Counted from the first letter of the stretch, positions 35,691 through 48,531 are shown. The stretch is 64,000 bases of DNA from Hofstenia miamia (GCA_004352715.1 SCFE01000001.1:3786738-3850737); one strand, 5' to 3'. Notes: a model not told the origin generated them from the letters alone. Program-made: numbers and translations.

Positions 35691-37384
35691 AAGTCCTCCA
35701 TTCTGAGTTTTGTAATCTAAAAAATATATTTTTCCCTGATGTGAAACTCAACACTTCCATGGTGCACACATCAGATACAGATGCAAAGATGACTCTTATG
35801 CTTGCTGTTAAGGGACAAAAACTTTATAGATGATTTAAAGATATTTTTCAATGATGTTTAAACAATCTGCAACAATCCATCATTATTCATGCTCTACTCA
35901 TACAACTAAAATACATAAATTATCATAAAAACACCATGACACAAATAAAAACCAGAGCTTACCTCAGTAGTGAAGAAGACATAGATGATATTATCTGGGA
36001 AGATGCCAGAACACTCACACTCCTTGACAATACTCAAAAATTGCTACAACAACCTTTCCACTAGAAATTTCATCATTTCTTACATCATGCCATCAAGTGC
36101 AGCATTGCATGGGCATATGGTATGGCAGCATAGAATCAAAGTTCATTCCTTACATTTTATTTCTCATTGTGTGTCCTTCATTACTGCTAGGCATCTACAT
36201 GAATTACCACTTTTAATAATTTGTGAATATAGTAATTAATATCACAAATAACATTTGCTTAACAAGAATTTTTAACTTTATTGTATTAGTTGCATTTAAT
36301 CCATCATTGTCTAATTTGTCTATTCCAGAAATATTTTTAGCAACATCAACTATGTTCAGCTTCACTGTTTCCAAAATACTGAAATACCCTCAGTCTGTTT
36401 TTAATTCTCTTGATCCTTTGTATTTTGTATTTATCATGTTCTACTATGTAGGATTTATTGTATTTACAAGCAATCTGTGTAATCTAGATTTCAAATCCTT
36501 TTAAAAGTTGCACAAATAATAGTTATTTATTAATTTATTGATTTAACTAATAAATAAGTTTTACATCTGCAGAAGATCATGAATGAGGTTCCAATGTCAA
36601 TCATTTACTATTCAACTTGCTTTCAGGCAACAATCACTGCAACAATACCTGCAAAACTTTTAACTACTAACTAACAATTCTACTCTACTTATAAAAATGC
36701 TATAATGTTCAATTTTCTGAAGTCAATTAATTTATAAAAAAACATCAATTTTTCACAATCAATCCTTCTTATTGACTATAATTACAGTGACCAATTCCAA
36801 TCAGTATTCAATTGAACAATCAGCACACTTACTTGAATAATTAATTATAAAAGTGCATACTTCTTAGTACAACTATTAGACAATGTAAACATTGATGCTT
36901 TATATTGTCTGGAATAGACAGCTTCGAATTCTTTGTGGTTATTTTCACATGTACCTTGTGTACTATGATATTCATTCACCTAAGTATTTGATTTCAATCT
37001 CTAGTAAAATATTATAATTCAAAATCCTATTACAAATAGCAACTGAAGGCAAAATCTGGATTAGACAACTGAATTTTTTGGTTATTTTATATGTATATTA
37101 ATTATTATAGCCTATATTGGCATAAACATTTGATTTTTGGAATTTATTATAAGAATAAACGCTCTATGATTGTTACTAATGTGTACAGGAAGTGAAAGGT
37201 ACAGAGAGTGAGATGTAATTATTGACCCAAATATTTTTTGAAAAATCAAAGTTGTTGAAAAAAAATTTATACATTTCATAGTCATAGGATTTATACCTTA
37301 CTTTCTGTACTATGGGATTTTTTACTCACCTCACTGTCTGTATGCCTAAGTTAACATTTCCATAGTACAGAGAGCAAGATATAA

Positions 37385-37419
<35 letters not shown>

Positions 37420-39120
37420 CTTAGAAAAAAGCATTGTGTCCTTTCTAAGAAAACAGAGCACCTCAATTTGATGCATTATAAATTTAATATATTTTTTTCT
37501 TGCATATGATTAGTGTGGGTAATTTATTGAAATTTGCATGCTCATTTTGATACTTGATTTTTTTCATGGATTAGTAATAATTTTTTTAAAAAATGGCAAA
37601 AACCATTTATACTGAGTGCTGTTTCTTTTTATGATTTTTTGTGTTTTTATGTTAAATGTCAATATTTGTTTGAGGGTTATTGGTAATTCTAGGATATATC
37701 TAATAATAATTTGTACGGAATTAGTAAATGTCTGAACAAATCCTACTATATGATGGCCAGGAAATCTACAGTAGAACCTCTAAATGAGAAGGGTGATGCA
37801 GTATATAGTAGTAATGGCTGAGTGATGCATGTTCCACTTTTTTCTGATTGGTTTAGAGGGGGATGTTTGACCCCTGCTGGCTCAAGGAGATTGCCAGGGG
37901 TGTTGTAGTGACTTCATGGAAATTTTATAATTATTGTTGCATAAACTTGTACAAGTTTTTCTGTTACTTACAGAGGGCAAATTTAGTTTACTTGTTTACT
38001 TTGTTTGTTCAAATCTTTCTATTATTTGTTAACATACATGACATTGTTAGCTGAGAGTTTACTTTGTGGTTTGTGATAATACATTATTGACTAATGAATA
38101 ATGTTTTTATCCATAGAAACTTCCATGCATTTGTAATGATTAACAATCATTAATTTAATTCATTTTTTTCTATACATTACATGCAAAGGGTTACAATTTG
38201 CTACTCTTCATTGTAAAAATTCTTACATTTAATTTTTTTTCACTAATATCCAATATACAAAATAGAAAAAATATTCAGCATACTTAAACATTACAAGCAT
38301 ATTAAATATAGACTTACATGATAAAGACAATTTCATCTTTCATTTTTCAAATACATTGCTATTTTTCATTCTAAAAAATTCCACATGTTTCTAATGATTA
38401 ATATCTTTAATCATTGTAATTAATTTTTTTTATCAATGTTTCAAATCCATAAAAAATTCAATGCATTTAATTCATTTTTTCACTAATACAAAATGGAAAA
38501 ATATTCACTATACTTAAACATTACAGGCACATGAAATATAGACTTACATGATAAAGGCAATTTTGTTTTCTGAATAAATTATACATGAGACACTTTTAGA
38601 AGGATTTATACATATACCCAGATAACAATTTTGGTTTTTTTTATGTTTTTTATATTTGTTTCATACTTTTGGTTGTTGCAGCAACCATTAACATCAATAG
38701 TATAGATCTGAGTCTGTTTGGTTTCACTTTTTCTGATTGGTCAAGAGGTGTGAGGAAGGAGTTTCCACTTTTCTCTTATTGGTCAAGAGATGGGGAGAAG
38801 GAGGTGTCACTTTTTTCTGATTGGTTGAGAGGGTGGCCTTTGACTCTGCAATGTTGTGGGTATTGCTGGCGGTGTTGTACTGACATCATGGAAGTTGTGT
38901 AGTCATTTACATTTACTAGTTTTTATGTTATTTATCTGACCTAACTTAGTTTACATGTTTTGTTTTACTTTACATACTTGATTATATTAACATACATGAA
39001 ATACCACATCACACATTAATTTAGTTTACATGTTTTAGTTTACATACTTGTTAATATACATCACACAGTAATTTAGTTTGCATGATCATTTACTTTACAT
39101 GCACCCATGTTTTTTGCTAA
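35691..39120. other. CpG-poor repetitive sequence, no recognised gene
   Basis: A 42-codon frame starting at an ATG near 35937 (TRAYLSSEEDIDDIIWEDAR) looks protein-like but is isolated. A TA run lies at about 37387-37416. 37826-37960 and 38705-38910 are copies of one repeat with cacttttttctgattggt motifs. 38060-38340 and 38440-38590 share an AT-rich cassette (cactaatatccaatatacaa). Confidence 0.5.
38705..38910. repeat. Repeat with three inverted CCAAT motifs; second copy at 37826-37960
   Basis: ATTGG occurs at 38736, 38778 and 38820, each in the context cactttt(t)tctgattggt, and once more at 37847 in the related copy. Both copies continue into a similar 3' part containing ggtgttgta and a 'gac(a)tcatggaa' word. 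Regular CCAAT-type motifs suggest the U3 part of an LTR or another promoter-bearing repeat. Confidence 0.5.
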
Positions 39121-39999
39121 TGTAGAGTCACTCAGGGCCTCTCTTTTATTTCATTTTAATTTTAGGCACTCTCAACTTAATTTAGTGCTATTTAGTTTAA
39201 TGAATTATTAATTTGTAATCTTTCCGAACTTAAGTTTCGAACTTAGTGATTGTCCCATTGAGCTTTAGAATTAAGTGTAATTGCTCAGTTAATTTGTGAG
39301 GGAAATGAACTTTTGTAAAAAATGGTAAATATTTACCTTCTTTTGTAATATATAGGGAACTTGATTGTAAGCAAATGTCAAATAAATTTCATTCTCACTG
39401 GATACCATTTGCTTTTTTATTATTCTATATTTTACTAACCATTTTAGCTCTGGCATGAATTTTATAATAATGAAATTGTAAGATCTGGTGATAATGTGGG
39501 AGGCACTCCACTGTGCCTGGGGTGATAACTTGCTCCATAACAGATGTGAGCCCATATTGTGGTCACTTTAGGCTATGTATAGGCATAGGCAATAAAAGAA
39601 CTACAACATCTATTGATCAAGCATGCACAAATTATAACACAATGCAAATATACTATGCCATTGGCATACACAAATACATGGTAGCTACATGTTATTTAAT
39701 ATCTTTATTACATGAGCTGAGTAGATAAACACTGAGATAAATTATTTGTATTGAGCTAGAAATTACAACTTGAGACACACAATTAGCACCTTGGATTTGT
39801 AAGTATGGATTCTAATGGCTTGGCTGTGTGAATTGGTCACTACTTTAACAGTCTTGGAAATACATTTTTCTACAATGAAATTGGCAAATTGCTGATCTTT
39901 ATTTGTTTTGTTAGAGCATGGGATGTTCTCAGTGATTGTAATCTTCTGACACCATCATACTGCTTGAGCTGCTAGACGCACACCCCCCAAAATTCTACA
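39121..39999 (+). mobile_element. Solo LTR of the CpG-poor LTR family
   Basis: It starts TGTAGAGTCACTCAGGGCCT and ends AATTCTACA, and matches the reverse complement of the LTR at 48532-49444 along its length (for example ctatgccattggcata and gagcccatattgtggtcac). No gag or pol adjoins it. The flanks CTAA and CAAA match at three of four bases, so a 4-bp duplication is only tentative. Confidence 0.8.
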
Positions 40000-41023
40000 C
40001 AAATATATATGACATTGTTAGTCATTTACTTTACATACACATTTTTCTTTAGTAATCCACTAATTTTCCATTGTAAAAGTTGAATGCATTTAATTTGTTT
40101 TGCTTATATCCAAATACAAAATTTAGAAATATTTTATTAAATTTGACATAACAACCATAATACACAATAAAAGCAAACTAGTTTTCAGAAAAATTAAACA
40201 TGGTTTATGCATAAAGATGTTATTTCATTTCCTAAAAAATATACTTGGAATGTTATTAATAAGGTTTATACACATATATGCTTTCAATATAAACTATTAT
40301 TATTATATTATTTTTACACATAAATCTTTATTTTGCATTTCTTTTTGGTGTATGAAGATCTTTTATGGGGGTACACATTGTAGACTTACACATCTTTTTC
40401 CAGTTATATTTGGTTTATGGTTAATATGTGGCTGTATACATTTCCATGGGTTTTCAACTTTCCACTGCTTTTTAGCTTTAATGCACAAAGTCATTATCCA
40501 CTCTTATTATGGTTGGTATAGAAATTAGATAAATTTTTCCAGTTGATTCACCTTCCTTCTAGTTGGCATACTGCTGCACATCTGATTTTTCATCTATAGA
40601 TATGATTTCCATTTGTTAAACTAGTCAAAATTCCATGCTATGCTCTGCTTTTTTTCTAAACATATATATACTTGTAAATACATGGATCTATATGATAAAT
40701 ATTTTGTAATAGCAATGGGAAAACATTTACAAAAAATTTGAGTTTTAGAACAGCTAATAATTCAATATGTAAAATCACTTTGTTAGTTAAAAATAAGAAA
40801 TTAAACAAAATGATTGCATATAAAATAATTCCTTTCAGTCAATTACTTGTTAAAAAATAGAAATTTGCAACACATTTAATTAAAATAAAATACTTGATAA
40901 ACCAATGTATATAAATTCATTTTAAGTAAAAATGTGTTTGATGAAAGGAGAAAAATACAACAATGTATATAGACAATGAAAATATAATATGAAAGAGTAT
41001 ACAGCAACATACCTTGTTAATAA
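40000..41023. other. CpG-poor spacer, no gene
   Basis: AT-rich sequence holding a diverged copy of the dispersed cassette (ttatatccaaatacaaaat) near 40100. The 103-aa frame at 40217-40528 is hydrophobic low-complexity sequence and is not credible. Confidence 0.5.
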
Positions 41024-41025
41024 TA

Positions 41026-42319
41026 CAGGGTATTTCATAATGAATGAGATTTTTGATATTGTTATAAATAATCAAAATTAAGACGTGAACTAATTTGATT
41101 GGTTGTTTATTGTAATATATATATATTGGGGTTTTGTGCACTACATTTTATTTCTTCATATTTATTTTAGACTCAGTATAATAATCAATTATAATAATGC
41201 CTCTTGATGTTGAATGTAAATTGGAGCTGGTACAACTCTATTACCACCATGGTGACTCTCTGACTGCTTGTATGTGAGCATATAAAAAGGCACATTGTTT
41301 ACATAATGATCCTTTCCCATTGGAAACTATTTGATGAGTTATTAAGCATTTCAAGGAGAAAGTCACTGATTGTAGAGTGAACTGACAGTGTAACTGCAAG
41401 TCTACACCAATTGCAGGAAGCAAATCCACATGGTCATGCTAGTTGCTCATCTACTGGAATTCCTACAACAAGCATCTGGAGAATTTTACGTAATATTGGT
41501 ATGCATCCATACAGAATCAGTCTAACACAGGCTTTACATGAGGACAATTATCCCAAATGATTGGCTTTTGCACACTGGGTCAAAGATAACATTGCCTCAC
41601 TAAATGACATCATATGGTCTGATGAGGCCTATTTCAGTCTAGATGGGACTGTCAATCAACATAACTGTACAATTTAGGTCAAAAAATTCCACATGGAATC
41701 CAGGAGAAATCCCTTCATCCAGAAAAGTTATGTGTCTGGATGGGATTTTCAGCAACTTTGAAAATTCAGCCATTTTTCTTTGATTCAACAGTTGACCAAT
41801 ATAACTATTGTGCTATGTTGCAGCAGTATGTTTTTCCAGAGTTGTGTCACTTTAGAAAATTGAACTCATCAATCTTCCAGCATGATGGTGAGCCACCTCA
41901 TTATACCCTTTCTGTTAGAGAGATTTTGACTGTAGTTTTTCCTCAAAATCAAGTCATTGGACATGGTTATGGTATACCCTGGCCTCCAAGGTCACCAGAC
42001 CTAACCCTGTGTGATTATTACCTGTTGGGGACAGTAAAGGCTTGTGTATTCCACCACTTCAAACCTGCAAACCTCAATGAGTTAAAAGAGAAAATTGTGC
42101 AGGTTGTGAATGACATTACTCAGGATGAACTGGCTAGTGCTGTCAGAAATATTGAATTGTGCACTGATGCTGCTATTTCACAAACAATTTGAACATTTAT
42201 TGCAGTTATACTAAAACCCCAGACATATGTTGATGTGTTTAACTAGTTGTGTAACCAGTTGTTATATGTTTTGAATATACTGTCTGTTTTAAAAATCTCA
42301 TTCATTATGAAATACCCTG
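41026..42319 (+). mobile_element. mariner/IS630-type transposon with perfect terminal repeats
   Basis: The 1294-bp element is bounded by 29-bp perfect inverted repeats, 41026-41054 and 42291-42319, beginning CAGGGTATTTCATAATG. TA lies on both sides (41024-41025 and 42320-42321), the expected mariner target duplication. It contains one transposase pseudogene on the plus strand. Confidence 0.9.
41197..42192 (+). pseudogene. mariner-type transposase, inactivated
   Basis: From ATG 41197 the frame reads MPLDVECKLELVQLYYHHGD, a typical helix-turn-helix start, then hits TGA codons near 41275 and a TGATGA pair near 41333, then further frame damage. The open 3' part (41740-42192, 150 aa) carries QHDGEPPHYTLSVREIL (second catalytic Asp region) and WPPRSPDLTLCDYYLLG (third catalytic acidic region). 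Several stops look like CGA to TGA changes, in line with the local loss of CpG. Perfect terminal repeats would still let it be mobilised in trans. Confidence 0.85.
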
Positions 42320-45300
42320 TAGATGCACTTGAAATCATTGACTCAGTCTGCCTTGCCTTTCAACTATCTCCAATGCATGAATTTGGTAAATTCTTTTATG
42401 CCATGCAAAATGGGTGACAGAATTAATGACAAATTACTAATGTGAAACCATCTTATTGTCTCCATAGTAGTCCACTAAAATTAATATGTGGTAAATGCCA
42501 TTGTAAATACACAGAGTTCACACACTTTTATTTACTATTCTAGATAAAACATGTCATAACTCAAAAAAGCAAATAACAATTGTAGAGATGAGCAAACAAA
42601 TGAATGCTCAAAATATTTACATATTTTGATAAAATAATTCATTGCTAATCTTACTTAAAACACAGGCATATGAAATATAGACTTATATGATAAAGGCAAT
42701 TTTGCTTTCTGAAAAATTATACATGTGATGCTATTATACAAAATTAATTTAATTTTTCAGGAACTATTCATTACATGCAAAGGTTTACATTTCATTTTTT
42801 AAATATGTTAATACACTTCATTGTAAAAATTCTTGCATGTAATTCTTTTTTCACTAATATCCAATATACAAAATGGAAAATATTCAGCATACTTAAACAT
42901 TACAATTATATGAAATATCTGTTTTCTGGTATTTATAAAACTAGGAATAATATTGAAAAAAAAGGTGTTAATACCTGTTCTAAGTTAATCAAACATGTGA
43001 AAAATTAGATTATTTGTAAAAAAAGCTCACCATCATGTTTGAAATCTTTTTACCATAGTTCTCTTTCTTTCAATAATCCATAGATGTATATAAGATTTTA
43101 ATGCACTGGACATAACATTAATTAAGTTCTAAATTTTACCAGTAGTATACATTTCACAGAAAAAGAGAATTTCACATTTAAAAACTTAAAAACTACTAAC
43201 CCCATAAAGAAAAAATCAACCACTGCTATTACACTCACCATAAAGACCAACTATTTAATTAAAAACACCTTGTTCTAGTTAAAATGATGGAATTTTCACC
43301 ATTTCTCCACACTAATAAGCTTTGTTGAAATTATATGTATATTTCTAAAATTGAAGTAAATTAAACACAGGTAGTCATAAAATGATATTACACTTGCCAA
43401 TGTTTTGTTGTAAAAAACAAGTATTGAAAAACTAAATCCACCAAAACATTTGTATTTACACCTTCCAAAAATAAAATTACATGCTAAATTCTAAAATAGC
43501 ACTTGGCCCAACCCTGAAATATTTTGGAGATTTGTTCTGACAATGAAGAACTTTAAGTCCAATTAACATTTTAAACCATGATCCAGCTTGTTCTGCACAG
43601 TGCTTAGTAAGGAAAAGCAATTTCCATTTTCCAAAATAATTTTAACTGTGGGACTGTTTTGTTTGAGTTTTTTACATGTTGTGATTTGTAAACCATTCAC
43701 CAACTGGTAAGTCATAAATTGGAATATATTGTAGATGGGGTTTTTCAGAAATCTCTGTAAAAATGAATAATGTTTTTGTCTTTACCTATATTCTTGTGAA
43801 TTTTCAAATTTTTCACAATAATCAAATGGCATGATGACTGCTTTTCTGTGAATTTCATTTTTTCACAATGAATAGTTGACATTCTAAATGATTTTTGCAT
43901 TGTTAGTGAATTATAGCATGTTACTAGACATAATGATTATATGTACACCCACATTTCATATTAATTATTAAATTTATATCTATTTATGTAATGGTTCAAA
44001 TATATATTTGAATTAGCTGTTCAAGGCTTTAGGCATTTAATAATAGCGTATTTTTTCATTTTTCATGATGAATGATTGACACATTACAAAACCTTGTTAT
44101 ACATTATAAATTTAATCATTATTATGAAATGTAATTGTACATTTGATTGTTCATATTAAGAATTTTTAAATAAAATTTAAAATTGATAGTTTAGGCACAT
44201 TATTAGAGAGAATTCCAATATATTTGGATTTAGAAATATTTCTCCACTAATATGTGAGAATAAAATATATATATATATTACTTGATTTACCTCCAAAAGT
44301 GAAATGTATTGCTACAGGGTTTAATATATCTGACAGTTTCTTTTGTTATGGTTTCATTAGTTAATGTTTTCAGACATTTGACAATTTTTCATTTTGCATA
44401 GTGTTTTTGATTGTATATACCCTCCCAATTTACAATTCTAAATATATAGATGTAAAAATAATATTCCAAAAGGAATCTTTCACAAAAAAATGCATTTGAA
44501 AGTTATGTAGTAAACATGATGATTTTAATTGATCACATTTATCACTCTAAAAATGGCAAAAATTGATGAATTTTAAAAACTAAAAATAAGTTTGTCATAG
44601 AAACTGTGTTGACAGCATTAAAATTCATGGAGCTATATGTCTCCAAAGATATCCTAGTCCCTTTATTATAATATTTGATTATAATAAGTGTGCTAAAATG
44701 TACAATTCTATTGGCTAATGTGATGGAACAAGAATTGTTATGTTCCTAAACAATATAGTTTCACATTGAGCTAGTAATTGTCTACATTTTGATTCTGAAA
44801 TGGGTCAGTTGATATTCTATTACTTATAATAATTGATTATTAGAGAAGTGTTAAAATTAACAATTTCTTTAAGCCAATGCTGTGCAACCAGTATAAGTAA
44901 ATTTCATACCAAAAAATATTTTAACATGATGCTAGTCAGTGCACATCAAATGGTATTTGACCTGTTTTGATAGTGGAAAAAGTCATGGAGTAATAGGTAG
45001 CCAAATTTGTCTACTCTATTAATTATAATAATTGAAACTTACAAAAGTGAAAAATTGATAATTTATTTTAGCCAACACTGTGCAACCAGTATAGATAAAT
45101 TTGTAAAATAAAACAGAGTTTTACATGAAGCTAGAGATTGTCTACATTTTGATGTGTAAACCTAATCCATAAGGTCAAAACTCACAGAGCTATAGTATTC
45201 CAAAATCAGTCAGTTGATATAGTTGAAAAAGTGTATAAATAAAGTTATAATAAATTAATAATGGAAAGGGAATAGTAATTATATAGATTATAGAAACATT

Positions 45301-45592
45301 GTGATATAGAGCTAAGGGTGAAATGCGCTAAGGAAATGGACAAAAATGGGCAGAGTAATGCCTATCTAAAGACATATAGTAGAAATATAGAAGTAAGCCA
45401 AACTGTTAAACAACAGCTATTCCATTTCTAGGAAAAATTCTTACATAAAATTTCAAGATACAATGAAATGCAAATACAATTGTTGCAAATTGATTAACAG
45501 GTGCAAATTGATTAGTCATAACCCTTTTTTAATTAATTAGTAATAAGATGGTGTGGGTAAAGATGTGAATAGTCTTACATTACATTGTCAAA
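42320..45592. other. CpG-poor spacer with dispersed repeat copies, no gene
   Basis: 42640-42740 and 42850-42920 contain the same cassette as 38241-38340 and 38480-38580 (ccaatatacaaaatgg, gaaatatagactta). Repeated words such as ttagccaa.gctgtgcaacc at about 44875 and 45062 show another local duplication. A TA run lies near 44265-44278. No protein-like frame is present. Confidence 0.5.
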
Positions 45593-45596
45593 CTAT

Positions 45597-46247
45597 TGTA
45601 GAATTGGCAGTCTGCATCTATCAGCTTGAGCAGTACAAAATTGCAGAATTACCATTGCTGAGAGCAGCCCATATTCTAACAAAACAAATGAAGATAGGTA
45701 TTTTGCCAATTTCACTGTAGAAAAATTAAATGATATCCTTTCCAAGATGGCATTACAGGTAGCAACCAATTCACATGCCATCTCACTGAAGCCAAGTCAT
45801 CAGAATCCATCCTTACCATCCAAGGTGCTAATTTTGTGTCTCAAGTTTAATTTCTAGCTCAATAAAACAAATTTAGCTCAGTGTTTTTTAACTCAGCTCA
45901 TGTAAAAAAAGATATTAAATAATGTGTAATTACCACATATTCATGTATGCCAATGGCATAATATATTTGCATTGTGTGATAGTATGTGCATGTTTGATTG
46001 ATAGATTTAGTAGTTCTTTTATTCCCTATGCCTATTCATAGACTAAAGTGACCACAATATGGGCTCACATCTGTCAAGGAGCAAGTTATTGTCCCAGGCA
46101 CAGCAGAGTTCCTCCCACATTATCACCTGATCTTACAAGTTTATTATCATATTAACAATACCAGATCTAAAAGGGTTATTAAAGTAATAAAGAAAAATAA
46201 AGCAAACATTATCCAGTGAGAATGAAATTTATTTGATGTTTTCAGGA
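45597..46247 (-). repeat. 3' LTR of the deleted element, truncated
   Basis: It corresponds to the sense 3' two-thirds of the LTR. Identity to the 5' LTR stops abruptly at 46247 (ttttcagga), where internal gag-side sequence begins. Confidence 0.85.
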
Positions 46248-46269
46248 GGTGGTGCTCTATCTAATTTAA

Positions 46270-48162
46270 ATTACTGATAGACTCAACTGGGGTGTTGGGA
46301 GTACACACTTCAGCTGATGGCTCATCAATGATAATACCATCTCCATCCCCAATTAGGTGGATTACTGCACTAATCTGAGTGCAAATGTGAGCTGATTGTC
46401 GCTCATTATCTGTTTTCTTCTGCACTGTAGCAGAACTTGAATAGGTTAATGTTTTGGAGGTAGTTTACATGTCTTCAGGTCACCAGCATCTTTCTCAATG
46501 CACATTGTGTTTTGTAACATATAGACAATGCTTATCGCCTTCTTAATGATAGAATTTAGTCATCCTCCAGATTGCATTTTAGTTTGAGGAGGCTCCTAAT
46601 GGTAGAAGGGAATCCCCAACAAATATATGAGAAGAGATCATGTCTTGAGTACTCTGGAGTTAGCTTACTGAGGCAAAAGAGTATATCAACCTGAGTAATA
46701 TAGGTCCTCACATCATCTCCCTTCTTGAAGGAAAGATCACATAAAAGTGTCTTGTACTGCTGTTTGATGTGAGTTGCTTTGTAGTGGTCCTCAAAGTGAC
46801 CAACAAGTAACTGATAATTAGTTTTAACTTCCCCATCCAGCATCATGTACTGATTGTACACGAGGCCTTGAAGTACATGGGGAATTGTATGGCAGTGGTG
46901 TCTTGAGTTGTTTTATATTGCTTCATTGTTAGCTCAAAAAGAAAGAGCCACTCTTTGAATGATTGCAAAATTTCGTCTATCTTCCCAGTGAATTTGGGTA
47001 ACACTGAGTGTTGATTAAAAAGATTTGATTGTTTGCTCCCTGATGCTTCTGTAGGCAAAATGGACTTTGTAAAGCATGGTCTATGAGTTGTCGTAGATTT
47101 GATAGGATTACTCAGAGGAAAAGGTGGAACAATTGTAGCAGTTGGAGTAACTGTAACACTAAGGGGCACTGTAGGCACTACAGTTGTGCTTGGGGTACAT
47201 GAGCTAAGCGTGGCTATAGTAGTTAGTGTGGAGACTTGTGAAAGAGTCAACTGCATAAATGTAGGGGCTCCAACTGTAAAAGAAGTAATGGGGGTAATGA
47301 GTGGTGGCATCACAGGGGATGTTGCAGGTGCTGACAAAGCATGAGAAAGGTGGGCAGACATTGTCTGTGAGATAACAATTGAGAATCTTTCTGACAGAGT
47401 GCATCAAGAGCCTTGTCCAAAAGAGCATGAGTTACATACTCAGGTTCTTCAGATGAAATTGGTGGGGAACATGGGATTGATTCCTGAATTTGCATCTCTA
47501 AGGCTGAGATTGAGTCAAGCAAGCATCTCTTGCATTGCCAAGCAGCAGTGACTTGTTGTCTCATTTTGGCTTGTAAGGCATCAAAATGGGCTTTGGAGGA
47601 GTGGTGCTGTGAGATCTGTTCAGCAAGGGCTTCTCTGAGCTGTTAAACTTCAAGTGTCAGCAACTTGGTAGGAGGTGATGGTGTAGTATACAAAAGAAAT
47701 GGATTCAACAGGGCAGCAGGAGTGGGGGTCTTTTGCAAAAAAAACTTCAGAGGGTGTAGATATACCAGAAACAGGTTTGGTGCAGGAGTGGGGGTCTTTT
47801 GCAAAAAAAACTTCAGAGGGTGTAGATATACCAGAAACAGGTTTGGTGGGGGTAGGAGTAGATAAAACAACAACAGAACTAAGTCCAGCAGTGCAAGGGG
47901 CAGCATCCAAGCTGCCAACACTCACACAGGGGAAACCCTGAGTGGGAGTCCCATTACAAGAATTAGAAAAATCCATATCCATAAGAACAAGAATAGATAA
48001 ATGAGAAAAGTAAAGTAAGAGAAAAGGTTCCAATAACAATTCCAATAATGTAGGAGAAACATCCAACTGTGTAGGAGAACTAAAAACAACTTTACAGATC
48101 ATAGCAAGGCATGGGCCCAACAATCCAAATTCTAGAACAACAAGACTACGCCAATATGGCAC
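46270..48162 (-). pseudogene. Gag of the deleted LTR element, multiple frameshifts
   Basis: In sense order there is a Ser/Thr/Pro-rich N-terminal part (48162-46900) followed by a conserved capsid-like block. Its landmarks are LPKFTGKIDEILQSFKEWL, FELTMKQYK, then MMLDGEVKTNYQLLVGHFED, DDVRTYITQV and RHDLFSYIC. The zinc-knuckle region near 46370-46450 is too decayed to keep its cysteines, though IIDEP after it aligns with the better copy at 62800-62940. The N-terminal part has a 66-bp tandem duplication (47718-47849), 22 residues containing PVSGISTPSEVFFAKDP. At least three frame breaks. Confidence 0.8.
47718..47849. repeat. 66-bp tandem duplication in gag
   Basis: The unit starting aggagtgggggtcttttgc is repeated exactly once more at 47784. 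It keeps the frame (22 codons). Confidence 0.9.
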
Positions 48163-48513
48163 TAAGAATGGGTAAGAATAGAATCAAGGCTTGGTAATGG
48201 CATCAGATTGCAGAATTGACAAATGTAAAATTACACATGAAGTAAAATTGCACATTGATGGGTGGTGAAGTAGATCATGGTCAGGGGAAATCCATCCCAG
48301 CTGACTCACACCCAGTAGAAAAATAAAACCAAATACAGTAAGGAAGCACTAGAAAAGTTCTGTGTCATGTCGCAATCACCAATTAAACAACTGGTGACCA
48401 CCTTAGTAGGCGCACAAACTTCATGACTGGAGTACATCTCCAAACATTGATCCATCTGCACACATTAACAAAATGGAATAGATAGTTTAACTGACACTCC
48501 AGAGTGTCCAGGA

Positions 48514-48530
48514 ATCTCATCAGGATCACA
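48514..48530 (-). promoter_or_regulatory. Primer-binding site candidate, tRNA-Trp type
   Basis: The sense sequence just after the 5' LTR is TGTGATCCTGATGAGAT. Against the complement of the eukaryotic tRNA-Trp 3' end (TGGTGACCCCGACGTGAT) it lacks one G and differs mainly by C-to-T changes. The same position in the copy at 59407 gives independent support. Confidence 0.6.
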
Positions 48531-48531
48531 T

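Noticed and set aside
35937-36064. Small frame MTQIKTRAYLSSEEDIDDII and following residues
   Set aside because: It looks protein-like, but it is isolated, short and without recognised neighbours or conservation evidence.
40217-40528. 103-aa hydrophobic frame suggesting a membrane protein
   Set aside because: Its composition is that of AT-rich repeat sequence, and part of it resembles, in inverse, the repeat at 19076-19250.
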